A stretch of DNA of 64,000 nt from JBCDCB01 sp039182735 (GTDB lineage: Bacteria > Planctomycetota > Phycisphaerae > Phycisphaerales > UBA1924): the NCBI GenBank assembly GCA_039182735.1, contig JBCDCB010000003.1:1-64000 (forward strand), given 5' to 3'. Each line of letters begins with the position of its first letter. Position 1 is the first letter of the stretch. Under the pieces are notes generated by a model, which searched no databases, was not told where the DNA came from, and saw only the letters and a list, made by a program, of their open reading frames with translations. The translations under genes and the position numbers were made by a program. Shown here piece by piece: positions 44,852 through 53,006 of the stretch.

Positions 44852-45222
44852 TGCTGTACGCTCCTGGCCGAAAAGTTCTCGATTCGGAGGAGCACCACAA
44901 GCGAAAGGCTCCCCGAGTAGGACTCGAACCTACAACCTAGCGGTTCATCCGCGTCCGGCGGACTCGCTCTATGAAGAGCCTGATCGAGCCAAGCCCTTCC
45001 AACGCCGGACTTGAGCCACTTCTCACGTCTCATCGCCTCGGCACGCGTCTGAAACCGCTCGGAATGGAGCAGCACCCAAGGGCCGGCGTTTCTGGACGTG
45101 TGTTTCCGTGGGTTGTTGTGACCGGGACTGTTGTGCTCGGCGATACGACGGTCGAGGGCGTTCGTCTGCCCGATGTATCGCTTGCCGGTTGACTCGCTGA
45201 CGAGCACATACACCCAAAACAC
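44848..45222 (-). CDS. GIY-YIG nuclease gene adjoining tRNA-Asn
   Basis: The frame of 124 codons begins at GTG 45222, only 7 nt after the tRNA-Asn 3' end. The first 85 residues are a GIY-YIG domain: VYVLVSESTGKRYIGQT (GIY and YIG strands), LDRRIAEHN (Arg/His), SERFQTRAEAMRREKWLKSG with the catalytic Glu. It matches the single-domain UPF0213/YhbQ-like group. Residues after about DADEP are encoded by a copy of the tRNA-Asn 3' half (GCRFESYSGSL) and then by host sequence. The candidate ribosome site GGGGAG lies inside the tRNA acceptor stem. The family cuts DNA as a monomer; here the likely target is the tRNA-Asn gene itself, as inferred from the repeats. Confidence 0.8.
   Translation of the reverse strand: MFWVYVLVSESTGKRYIGQTNALDRRIAEHNSPGHNNPRKHTSRNAGPWVLLHSERFQTRAEAMRREKWLKSGVGRAWLDQALHRASPPDADEPLGCRFESYSGSLSLVVLLRIENFSARSVQQ
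44908..44945 (-). repeat. Second copy of the tRNA-Asn 3' half
   Basis: These 38 nt are identical to 45229-45266. Read on the minus strand they begin with the two bases directly 3' of the anticodon and run through the anticodon-stem 3' strand, T arm and acceptor 3' strand. The 5' half of a tRNA is not perfectly present next to them. Confidence 0.92.
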
Positions 45223-45228
45223 CGCAAA

Positions 45229-45266
45229 GCTCCCCGAGTAGGACTCGAACCTACAACCTAGCGGTT
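45229..45266 (-). repeat. tRNA-Asn 3'-half repeat, functional copy
   Basis: This is the copy inside the intact tRNA gene; identical to 44908-44945. Confidence 0.92.
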
Positions 45267-45301
45267 AACAGCCGCTCGCTCTACCATTGAGCTATCGGGG
45301 A
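45230..45301 (-). tRNA. tRNA-Asn (anticodon GTT)
   Basis: The 72-nt sequence folds as a full cloverleaf: acceptor TCCCCGA/TCGGGGA with discriminator G, D stem GCTC/GAGC, anticodon stem AGCGG/CCGCT around the loop CTGTTAA, T stem GTAGG/CCTAC around TTCGAGT. The anticodon GTT reads Asn codons. CCA is not encoded. The GIY-YIG frame starts 7 nt after the discriminator base, so both are probably in one transcript. Confidence 0.96.
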
Positions 45302-45505
45302 CCGAGATTGAGCCCGCCGCCGGCTCTCCGGATCGCGGGACCGGCAAATGTAGCCGCTCCGCCGCGGGGATCAAGCCCGGGGCTTGCCCCACGCGTGAAC
45401 CGGGCTATCCTCTTCCCTCGCGATCGGACCGGGGTGGGTCTTCCCGGACGGCGAGCCAGCACACCCGAGCCGCACACCGTGCGCACGACACGAAGCGAGA
45501 CCGCG

Positions 45506-45733
45506 ATGAAGGCCGATACGCACCCCAAGTATTACCCGAACTGCAAGGTCTACTTCAACGGCGAGGTCGTCATGACCTGCGGCGCCACCGTGCCGGAGAT
45601 GCACGTGGACGTCTGGTCGGGCTCGCACCCCTTCTTCACCGGCAAGTCGTCGTTCGTGGACTCGGCGGGCCGTGTCGAGAAGTTCCAGCGCAAGTTCGCC
45701 GGCGACTACTTCAAGAACAAAAAGAAGAAGTAG
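45506..45733 (+). CDS. rpmE: 50S ribosomal protein L31
   Basis: The 75-aa protein starts at ATG 45506 (MKADTHPKYYPNCKVYFNG). MTCGATVPEMHVDVWSGSHPFFTGK is the L31 signature. The CxxC pair that binds zinc in the C+ form is replaced by WSGS, and only two cysteines remain, so this is a zinc-independent (C-minus) variant. The tail is lysine rich. It stands between the divergent tRNA-Asn gene and a convergent membrane-protein gene whose stop adjoins its own. Confidence 0.94.
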   Translation: MKADTHPKYYPNCKVYFNGEVVMTCGATVPEMHVDVWSGSHPFFTGKSSFVDSAGRVEKFQRKFAGDYFKNKKKK

Positions 45734-46210
45734 CTACTCGCGACCGCGGTCCGCTTTAGGCATCGTCGTCAAGAGCACCGCGACGGGTGCAAGCGGCACG
45801 CCGAGGAAGACCGTCCAGTGCCAGTTCGCGCTCGACCAGTGCGCGACCGCAGCGCCAACGATGAGCGCGAAGATTCCGATGAACCTTCGCCACCCGCGGT
45901 TTCGCGGACCGCTGAAGGCCAGTTGGAAGCCGGGTTTGCGATCACGCTTCGAGTCGGATTCGCCGAGCGTCTCAGAAGCGAAGATCAAGACGAGCGCGCT
46001 GAGCGCCACCCCGAGCAGTCCGAAGCCGATGCCCGCCAGCGGTGCGACGCCCGTCTGTTCCAGCGCGTACCACGCGGCGAAGAGTCCGACCAGCAACCCG
46101 AGGTTGAGGGCGACGTCGAGCAGCCCGGACCCAAAGCCGAGCAGAACCGCGCCGAGGCATCCAGCGGCTTCCTTGGCGACCGAGCCCTCCGATTCCTTGA
46201 CGTCGGTCAT
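45734..46210 (-). CDS. Membrane protein of unknown function
   Basis: The 158-aa protein starts at ATG 46210 (MTDVKESEGSVAKEAAG). Four hydrophobic helices are visible: CLGAVLLGFGSGLLDVALNLG, LLVGLFAAWYAL, GIGFGLLGVALSALVLIFA and, after a basic loop (SDSKRDRKPGF), FIGIFALIVGAAVAHW with VFLGVPLAPVAVLLTT. No family is recognised. It is divergent from prfA with 65 nt between. Confidence 0.65.
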   Translation of the reverse strand: MTDVKESEGSVAKEAAGCLGAVLLGFGSGLLDVALNLGLLVGLFAAWYALEQTGVAPLAGIGFGLLGVALSALVLIFASETLGESDSKRDRKPGFQLAFSGPRNRGWRRFIGIFALIVGAAVAHWSSANWHWTVFLGVPLAPVAVLLTTMPKADRGRE

Positions 46211-46275
46211 GCGACGGTCTCCCGGGGTAGAGGCTGTCCGCAAGCATACGTCCGTCCTCGACGCGATAGGCTTTC

Positions 46276-47376
46276 ATGATGCCGGACGTGGTGCTGACCC
46301 CTGCAATCATGGACACGCTGCGCGACATCGCCGCCCAGCGTGATGCGCTCGCCGAGCGGCTCGGCGATGCCGACGTGCTGAGCGATCATCGAAAGGTGCG
46401 CGAACTGTCGATCAAGAAGGCGGCGCTCGACCCCGTTGCTGACGCCTACGCGCGCAGCATCTCGCTGGATGTTCAGATCGACGAGGCGCGTGCGCTGATC
46501 GACTCCGGTGGCGACGGCGACGCGGAGATGCTCGAACTCGCACGCGACGAACTCGCCAGCGCGCAGGCCGAGCGAGAGACGTCGCTCTCGCGTGCGCTCG
46601 AATCGCTGGTCAACGCCGACGACAACGCGATCGGCTCGGTGATGCTCGAAATCCGCGCGGGGGTGGGCGGCGACGAGGCCGGGCTCTGGGCGCGAGACAT
46701 CCTTGAGATGTACCAGCGCTTCGCGAGCGCGCGCGGGTGGAAACTCGAAGAGGTCGAGATGCACAGCGACGAAGGCATGGGCGGCGTGCGCTCGTGCGTC
46801 TGCAGCGTCTCGGGCGAGGGCGTCTGGACCGCGATGGCGCACGAAGCCGGCACGCACTGCGTGAAGCGCGTGCCCGCGACGGAATCGCAGGGGCGCGTGC
46901 ACACGTCCACGGCGACGGTCGCGGTGCTGCCCGAACCGGAGGCCGTCGAACTCGAACTCGACCCGGCAGACGTGGACGAGCACGTCACCACGGCGCAGGG
47001 CCCGGGCGGGCAGAACGTCAACAAGGTCGCGACGGCGGTGCACCTGATCCATCGGCCCACGGGCGTCGAAGTCCGCATGCAGGAGACCAAGAGCCAGGCG
47101 CAGAACCGCGAGAAAGCGTGGCGACTGCTGCGCGCGCGCCTGTACGAGCGTCAGCTCGCCGAGAAGCGCGCGGCGGAAGCGGAGGCGCGCAGCGCACAGA
47201 TCGGCGCAGGCGGCAGGGCCGAGCGCATCCGCACGTACCGCTACAAGGACGGCATCGCGGTGGATCATCGCCTCGGCGAGTCGTTCGCGTTGCAGGGCGT
47301 GCTCGCGGGGGGACTCGACGAACTCGTGCGCGCGCTGCAGGCGCACGAGACGGCACGTCGCCTTGAGTCCCTTTGA
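46276..47376 (+). CDS. prfA: Peptide chain release factor 1
   Basis: The 366-aa protein starts at ATG 46276 or 46279. The stop-codon recognition tripeptide PAT is in RVPATESQGRVHTS, which marks RF1 (UAA/UAG) rather than RF2 (SPF). The catalytic GGQ is in QGPGGQNVNKVATAVH and reaches the peptidyl-transferase centre. Length is normal. It is probably expressed with L31, since they are close in many genomes, although here a membrane-protein gene on the other strand intervenes. Confidence 0.96.
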   Translation: MMPDVVLTPAIMDTLRDIAAQRDALAERLGDADVLSDHRKVRELSIKKAALDPVADAYARSISLDVQIDEARALIDSGGDGDAEMLELARDELASAQAERETSLSRALESLVNADDNAIGSVMLEIRAGVGGDEAGLWARDILEMYQRFASARGWKLEEVEMHSDEGMGGVRSCVCSVSGEGVWTAMAHEAGTHCVKRVPATESQGRVHTSTATVAVLPEPEAVELELDPADVDEHVTTAQGPGGQNVNKVATAVHLIHRPTGVEVRMQETKSQAQNREKAWRLLRARLYERQLAEKRAAEAEARSAQIGAGGRAERIRTYRYKDGIAVDHRLGESFALQGVLAGGLDELVRALQAHETARRLESL

Positions 47377-47659
47377 TCGGGTGGACGCGTCACGGTCGGC
47401 CGCGGCGCGCACGAACGAGCACGATCTCACGCTGCAATCACTCGAATCGGGTGAGCACATCGATCTGATGATGATGGACCTGCGTATGCGGGAGTTCTTG
47501 GCACGGGCGCGGTGCGCACGCTGCGCGACGCAACAACGCGTCGCCCGATAACGCCACGGTCGATCTGAGTCGTGTCCCATATGCGCCGGGAGCGACGCCC
47601 GGATTGTGTCGATCGCGTAGCACGGCGTGTGGTGCGCCGTGGAGGAGACCTCGCCGGCG

Positions 47660-50600
47660 ATGCCGTCCCCATTGATCCCAAGAAACGACGAGGAAAGGCT
47701 CCGCGCGATCGCGTCGTACGCGTGCCTCGACCGCTGCGCAGAGGCGTGGGCGGACGACGTGGCGCAGATCGTCGCGTCGCTGACGGGCTGCCCGATCGGG
47801 CTGGTGAGCATTGTCGAACGCGAGGACCAGTGGTTCAAGGGTGTGGTCGGGCTGGCCGCACGCGGGTCTTCGCGCGACGACGCCTTCTGCGGGCACACGG
47901 TCCTCTCGCGCGAACCGCTCGTCGTGGAGGACGCGACGAAGGACGAGCGCTTCGCGGACAGCGCCCTCGTGACCGGGGAGCCCGGCATCCGGTTCTATGT
48001 CGGCGTGCCGCTGATCGACTCGGACGGGTTCGCGCTCGGGAGCCTGTGCGCGATCGACACGACGCCGCGCACGATCGAACCGCTGTACATCGACGCGATG
48101 CGCCGGATCGCGTCGCTGGTGGTGACACGCATCGAGTCGTCGCGCCGGGGCTCCCAAGCGGAGCAAGTGGATCGTGCGCCGCTGCCGACGATCGAGAGCG
48201 TCGAGCAGGCCAGCGACCTGCTGCGCGAGCAGCGGCGCGAGCGCGACGATCTTGAGCACCGTCTGCGGAGCGCTTCGAAGCGCGCCGCGACCGCCGAGCG
48301 CCTGGTGCGTGACCAGCAGCACGCCTTCGACATGGTGGGCATCGTCGCGATGACCGATCGCGCCGGGATCATCACGCACGTGAACGAGAACTTCTGCACG
48401 ATCTCCGGCTACTCGCGCGAAGAGCTGCTCGGGAACACGCACCACATCATCAACTCCGGTGCGCACGACAAGGCGTTCTTCAAACACATGTACGCGACGC
48501 TCGCGTCGGGCACACCCTGGCGCGATGAGATCTGCAATCGCGCAAAGGACGGCTCGCTGTACTGGGTCGATACGACCATCGTCCCGCTGATGGGCGACGA
48601 CGGCAGGCCCGAGCGGTACATCGCGCTTCGCATCGACATCACGGATCGCAAGAACGCCGCCCGCCAGCTCGCCGACACGCAGGAACGCTTCGACCTCGCG
48701 GTCAACGGGTCCGCCGACGGTCTGTGGGACTACGACCCGCGCTCGGGCGAGGTCTGGTACTCCGACCGGTACTGGCAGCTCCTGGGATACGACCCCGAGC
48801 GCATGGGTACTCACGTCGATGCCTGGGCCGAGCTGCTGCACCCCGCGGACAGAGAGCGCGCGGTGAAAGCGGTCGCCGATCACATCGAGAAGCGGTCGCC
48901 CTACGACGTCGAGTACCTCATCATGACCGGGCGGGGCGAGTACCGCTGGTGCCGCTCGAAGGGGCAGGCGGTCTGGGACGAGCACGGCGAAGCGCTGCGC
49001 ATGGCCGGGTCGATCAGCGACATCCACGAGCTCAAGACCGCGCAGGAAGAACTGCTCCGCAGCAAGGCGCTCATGCAGCACGCCGGCAGGCTCGCGCGCG
49101 TCGGTGGCTGGTCGTACGACGTCGTGAACGACCATCTCACGTGGTCCGACGAGGTGAAAGAGCTCCACGAGGTGCCCCAGGACTACGTCCCGAACCCCGA
49201 GGCGGGCATCGCGTTCTACGCGGAGAAGAGCCAGCCGATTATCCGAGAGTCGTTTGAACGCTGCGTCGAGACGGGCGAGCCCTTCGACGTCGCGGTGGAC
49301 TTCGTCACCGCCACCGGCACGGTGCGTCGGGTGCGATCGATGGGCTCGGGCGAGTTCGAGGGCGGCCGCGTCGTCCGCGTCTCCGGCGCGTTCCAGGACA
49401 TCACCGAGAGCGCGCAGGTCGAACGCCGACTGGAGCTCGCCACCACCGCCGGCAATCAGGGCACGTGGGACTGGCACATCCCCAGCGGCGAGGTCGTCGT
49501 GAACGATCTGTGGTGGTCGATGCTCGGGCACGCGCGCCCCGAGGGCACATTGACGATCACAAGATTCGAGGAGATTGTCCATCCCGATGACGTCGCGAGC
49601 GTGAGGCGTGCGCTCAGCCGCCACTTTGAGGGGCGCAGCGACGGGTACCGCGTGGAGTTCCGCATGCGCCGGGGCGAGGGCGACGCGTGGACGTGGGTGC
49701 TCTCCACCGGGCGGGTCATCGAGCGCACGCGCGATGCCGAGCCGCTGCGGATGGTGGGCGTGCACACGGACATCACCGAGCAGCGATGCGCGCGAGAGGA
49801 GCTCGAAGCGCTCGAAGAGCGGCTCCGGCTCTTCGTCGAGCACACGCCCGCCGCCGTGGCGATGTTCGATCGCGACATGCGGTACCTCGTCGCGAGCGAG
49901 GGGTGGTTCCGCGAGTATGGGCTCGCGGAACAGGAGCTCATCGGGCGGTCGCACTACGACGTTTTCCCGACCGTGCCCGAGCGATGGAAGCGGTTGCACG
50001 TCCGTGCGATGGGCGGCGAGGTGCTCTCGTCCGATCGCGACTGCTTCGAGCGCGAAGACGGCGAGTTCACGTGGGTGCGCTGGCAGCTCCGCCCGTGGCA
50101 CGACGAGCGCGGCGAGATCGGCGGCATCGTCATGTTCACCGAGGTGATCAACGAGCAGGTCGAGCATGAACGCCGACTCGAGGAATCGATGCGCGCCGCC
50201 GAGAGCGCCAGCCTCGCCAAGAGCGAGTTCCTCGCGAACATGAGCCACGAGATCCGCACACCGATGACCGCGATCCTGGGCTTCGCGGACGTCCTCCGCG
50301 AGGACAGGGAGCTCGGCCTCGCGCCGTCGCGCCGCCTGGAGTGCATCGACACCATCCGCCGCAACGGGCACCACCTGCTCGCGATCATCAACGACATCCT
50401 CGATATGTCCAAGATCGAGGCGGGCAAGATGACCGTGGAGCGCGTGGAGACCTCGATGGTCACGATCGTCGAAGAGGTCGTGTCGCTCATGCGCGTCCGC
50501 GCCGCGGGCAAGGGCGTTGACGTGCGCGTGTCGTACCGCACGGGCATGCCGGACTCGTTCCGATGCGATCCCACGCGGCTGCGCCAGATCGTCATGAACC

Positions 50601-51409
50601 TCGTGGGCAACGCGATCAAGTTCACGGAGGTCGGCTCGGTCTCGCTCGTCGCCGCGTGCGACCCGCGCGAGGGTTCGATCTCGCTCGACGTCATCGATAC
50701 CGGGATCGGGATGGACGAGAACCAGCTCGCCTCCGTGCTCGAGTTCGGCGCGTTCAACCAGGCCGACGGCTCGATGACCCGGCGCTTCGGTGGCACCGGG
50801 CTCGGGCTCCGGATCTCGCACGCGCTGGCCGACATCCTCGGCGGGCGGATCACCGCGGCCTCGAGATTCGGGACCGGCAGCACATTCACACTGACGCTGC
50901 GAGACGAATCGCTCGTCGGCGCCGCGCTGCATCATCCGGGTGGGCGCAAAGCCGAGCCGGCGCACGCGCTGCACGCGGGCGACCCGCAGCGGGCCGACAC
51001 CGATGCGCTCAAGGGTGTGCGGGTGCTCCTCGCCGAGGACGGCCCGGACAACCAGCGGCTCATCAGTTTCCACCTGCGCCGCAGCGGGGCGGCGGTGCAG
51101 ATCGCCGAGAACGGTGCGCTCGCGGTCAAGGCGGTGCACGAGCGTGCGGTCGCGGGCCAGCGCTTCGACGTGGTGCTCATGGACATGCAAATGCCCGAGC
51201 TCGACGGCTACGGCGCGTCGCACGAGATCCGCCAGCTGGGGCACACCATGCCGATCATCGCGCTCACCGCGCACGCGATGGAGGGCGACCGCGAGAAGTG
51301 CCTCGCCGCGGGCTGCAACGACTACCTGACCAAGCCGATCGACAAGGTCGAGCTGATCGAACGCTGCGCGCACTGGGCGGGCCGAGAGGGCGATCGCTCC
51401 GCCGCCTGA
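47660..51409 (+). CDS. Hybrid sensor histidine kinase (GAF, multiple PAS, HisKA, HATPase, REC)
   Basis: About 1249 aa from ATG 47660, preceded by GGAGGAG. A GAF domain occupies about residues 15-160, then five PAS domains start near 214, 337, 470, 592 and 720. The dimerisation domain has MSHEIRTPM with the phospho-accepting His near 863. The ATPase part has NLVGNAIKF, DTGIGM and GGTGLGLRIS. A C-terminal receiver domain follows (VLLAEDGPDNQRL, acceptor Asp near 1175 in LMDMQMPELDG). No membrane segment or signal peptide is seen, so it senses cytoplasmic cues. There is no separate response regulator next to it. Confidence 0.94.
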   Translation: MPSPLIPRNDEERLRAIASYACLDRCAEAWADDVAQIVASLTGCPIGLVSIVEREDQWFKGVVGLAARGSSRDDAFCGHTVLSREPLVVEDATKDERFADSALVTGEPGIRFYVGVPLIDSDGFALGSLCAIDTTPRTIEPLYIDAMRRIASLVVTRIESSRRGSQAEQVDRAPLPTIESVEQASDLLREQRRERDDLEHRLRSASKRAATAERLVRDQQHAFDMVGIVAMTDRAGIITHVNENFCTISGYSREELLGNTHHIINSGAHDKAFFKHMYATLASGTPWRDEICNRAKDGSLYWVDTTIVPLMGDDGRPERYIALRIDITDRKNAARQLADTQERFDLAVNGSADGLWDYDPRSGEVWYSDRYWQLLGYDPERMGTHVDAWAELLHPADRERAVKAVADHIEKRSPYDVEYLIMTGRGEYRWCRSKGQAVWDEHGEALRMAGSISDIHELKTAQEELLRSKALMQHAGRLARVGGWSYDVVNDHLTWSDEVKELHEVPQDYVPNPEAGIAFYAEKSQPIIRESFERCVETGEPFDVAVDFVTATGTVRRVRSMGSGEFEGGRVVRVSGAFQDITESAQVERRLELATTAGNQGTWDWHIPSGEVVVNDLWWSMLGHARPEGTLTITRFEEIVHPDDVASVRRALSRHFEGRSDGYRVEFRMRRGEGDAWTWVLSTGRVIERTRDAEPLRMVGVHTDITEQRCAREELEALEERLRLFVEHTPAAVAMFDRDMRYLVASEGWFREYGLAEQELIGRSHYDVFPTVPERWKRLHVRAMGGEVLSSDRDCFEREDGEFTWVRWQLRPWHDERGEIGGIVMFTEVINEQVEHERRLEESMRAAESASLAKSEFLANMSHEIRTPMTAILGFADVLREDRELGLAPSRRLECIDTIRRNGHHLLAIINDILDMSKIEAGKMTVERVETSMVTIVEEVVSLMRVRAAGKGVDVRVSYRTGMPDSFRCDPTRLRQIVMNLVGNAIKFTEVGSVSLVAACDPREGSISLDVIDTGIGMDENQLASVLEFGAFNQADGSMTRRFGGTGLGLRISHALADILGGRITAASRFGTGSTFTLTLRDESLVGAALHHPGGRKAEPAHALHAGDPQRADTDALKGVRVLLAEDGPDNQRLISFHLRRSGAAVQIAENGALAVKAVHERAVAGQRFDVVLMDMQMPELDGYGASHEIRQLGHTMPIIALTAHAMEGDREKCLAAGCNDYLTKPIDKVELIERCAHWAGREGDRSAA

Positions 51410-51460
51410 TCCGGCGCGTCCGCCCCGCGGTACACTCGCCGCCCACGACAGGAGGCGCGC

Positions 51461-52999
51461 ATGGGCGAGGCATCGTCGGACATCGGGCTCATCGGACTCG
51501 CGGTCATGGGGCAGAACCTGGCTCTGAACATGGCCGACCACGGGTTCCGCGTCGCCGTCTACAACCGCACCACCAGCAAGACCGACGAGTTCGTCGCGGC
51601 GCACCCCGCCGACTCGTTCGGGGCGCTCGGCGGTGGGCTCCACGGCGCGCGCACGCTCGAAGACTTCGTCGCCGCCATCAAGCAGCCACGCCGCATCGTC
51701 ATCCTCGTGAAGGCGGGCGGCGCAACCGACGCCGTCATCGACGGTCTTGTCCCGCTGCTCGACGCCGGCGACTGCATCATCGACGGGGGCAACGCGCACT
51801 GGGAAGACACCATCCGGCGCGAGCGCGACCTATCCGCGAAGGGCCTGCTCTTCGTCGGGTCGGGCGTCTCGGGCGGGGAGATCGGCGCACGCTTCGGGCC
51901 CTCGCTCATGCCCGGCGGCAAACGAGAATCCTGGGAACTGCTCCGCCCCGTGTGGGAGGCCATCGCCTCCAAGGTCGATGCCGACACCGGGCGCGAACTC
52001 ACCGGCGCCGAGCCCGGCAAGCCGATCACCGGCGGCGTCCCCTGCGCCGCGTACATCGGTCCCGACGGCGCCGGGCACTTCGTCAAGATGGTCCACAACG
52101 GGATCGAGTACGCCGACATGCAGATGATCTGCGAGGCATACGAGCTGATGCGCCGCGCGGGGATGCAACCCGCGGAGATCGGTGACGTCTTCGCGTCGTG
52201 GAACGAGGGCGAGCTCGATTCGTACCTTATCGAGATCACCGCGGACATCCTCAAACAGGCCGACCCGGAAACGGGCAAGCCCTTCGTCGATGTCGTGCTC
52301 GACGCCGCGGGCCAGAAGGGCACCGGGCGCTGGACGGCAAAGATCGCGCTGGACATGGGCGTGCCCGCGATGACCATCGCCGAGGCCGTCTTCGCGCGCG
52401 CCATCAGCGCGCTCAAACAGGAGCGTGTGCACGCGAGTTCGACGCTCGGCGGGCCCGGGCTCGATGCCGCGGGCGAACTCGTGCGCGAACGCTTCCAATC
52501 GCGCGATGAGTTCGTCGATGCCGTCGGGCACGCGCTGCACTGCGCGAAGATCGCGGCATACGCGCAGGGCTTTCAGCTGATGGATGCCGCGGGCAAGGAA
52601 CATGATTGGGCGCTCGACTTCGGGTCGATCGCGATGATCTGGCGCGGCGGGTGCATCATCCGTGCGCGCTTCCTGCAGCGCATCAAAGACGCGTACGATC
52701 GCGACGCCTCCCTCGCGAATCTCTTGCTCGACGAGCACTTCGCCGGCGTCATCAACCAGAAGCAGGGGGCCTGGCGCCGAGTCGTCGCGCTGGGTGTCGA
52801 GAGCGGCGTCTCGCTGCCGGGGTTCGCGAGCGCCATGGCTTACTACGACGCCTACCGCACCGAGACGCTCCCCGCGTCGCTCCTCCAGGCGCAGCGCGAC
52901 TACTTCGGCGCGCACACCTACGAGCGCACCGACCGCCCGCGCGGCGAGTGGTTCCACCTCGACTGGCCACACCCGGACCGCCCGCAGGAGTCCGCGTGA
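51461..52999 (+). CDS. gnd: 6-phosphogluconate dehydrogenase, decarboxylating
   Basis: The 512-aa protein starts at ATG 51461 behind AGGAGGCG. The NADP-binding N-terminus is IGLIGLAVMGQNLALNMADHG; the active-site region has GSGVSGGEIGARFGPSLMPGG and GAGHFVKMVHNGIEYADMQ; KGTGRWT and the C-terminal helical domain complete the family layout. It makes ribulose 5-phosphate and CO2 in the oxidative pentose phosphate pathway. Length is slightly above the usual 470-480 aa. It ends 7 nt from the convergent pilus cluster. Confidence 0.96.
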   Translation: MGEASSDIGLIGLAVMGQNLALNMADHGFRVAVYNRTTSKTDEFVAAHPADSFGALGGGLHGARTLEDFVAAIKQPRRIVILVKAGGATDAVIDGLVPLLDAGDCIIDGGNAHWEDTIRRERDLSAKGLLFVGSGVSGGEIGARFGPSLMPGGKRESWELLRPVWEAIASKVDADTGRELTGAEPGKPITGGVPCAAYIGPDGAGHFVKMVHNGIEYADMQMICEAYELMRRAGMQPAEIGDVFASWNEGELDSYLIEITADILKQADPETGKPFVDVVLDAAGQKGTGRWTAKIALDMGVPAMTIAEAVFARAISALKQERVHASSTLGGPGLDAAGELVRERFQSRDEFVDAVGHALHCAKIAAYAQGFQLMDAAGKEHDWALDFGSIAMIWRGGCIIRARFLQRIKDAYDRDASLANLLLDEHFAGVINQKQGAWRRVVALGVESGVSLPGFASAMAYYDAYRTETLPASLLQAQRDYFGAHTYERTDRPRGEWFHLDWPHPDRPQESA

Positions 53000-53006
53000 G
53001 GCGCGC

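Larger units (their letters stand above)
44908..45266 (-). mobile_element. Candidate minimal tRNA-Asn-targeting GIY-YIG element
   Basis: Two perfect 38-nt direct repeats of the tRNA-Asn 3' half (44908-44945 and 45229-45266) bracket about 283 nt that encode a GIY-YIG nuclease and little else. The period is 321 nt. This is what an insertion would leave if it entered the gene just after the anticodon and brought its own replacement 3' half, leaving the functional tRNA intact. No integrase, terminal inverted repeat or group I intron core is seen. The mobile status is inferred from one genome. Confidence 0.62.

Noticed and set aside
44848..44910. The last 35 or so codons of the GIY-YIG frame as a functional protein part
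   Set aside because: They are encoded by the tRNA-derived repeat and by host sequence beyond it, so they are probably a read-through tail without its own function.
47438..51799. A 1453-codon open frame on the minus strand
   Set aside because: It is antisense to the histidine kinase, whose domains are all recognisable. The frame is an effect of high GC at third codon positions.
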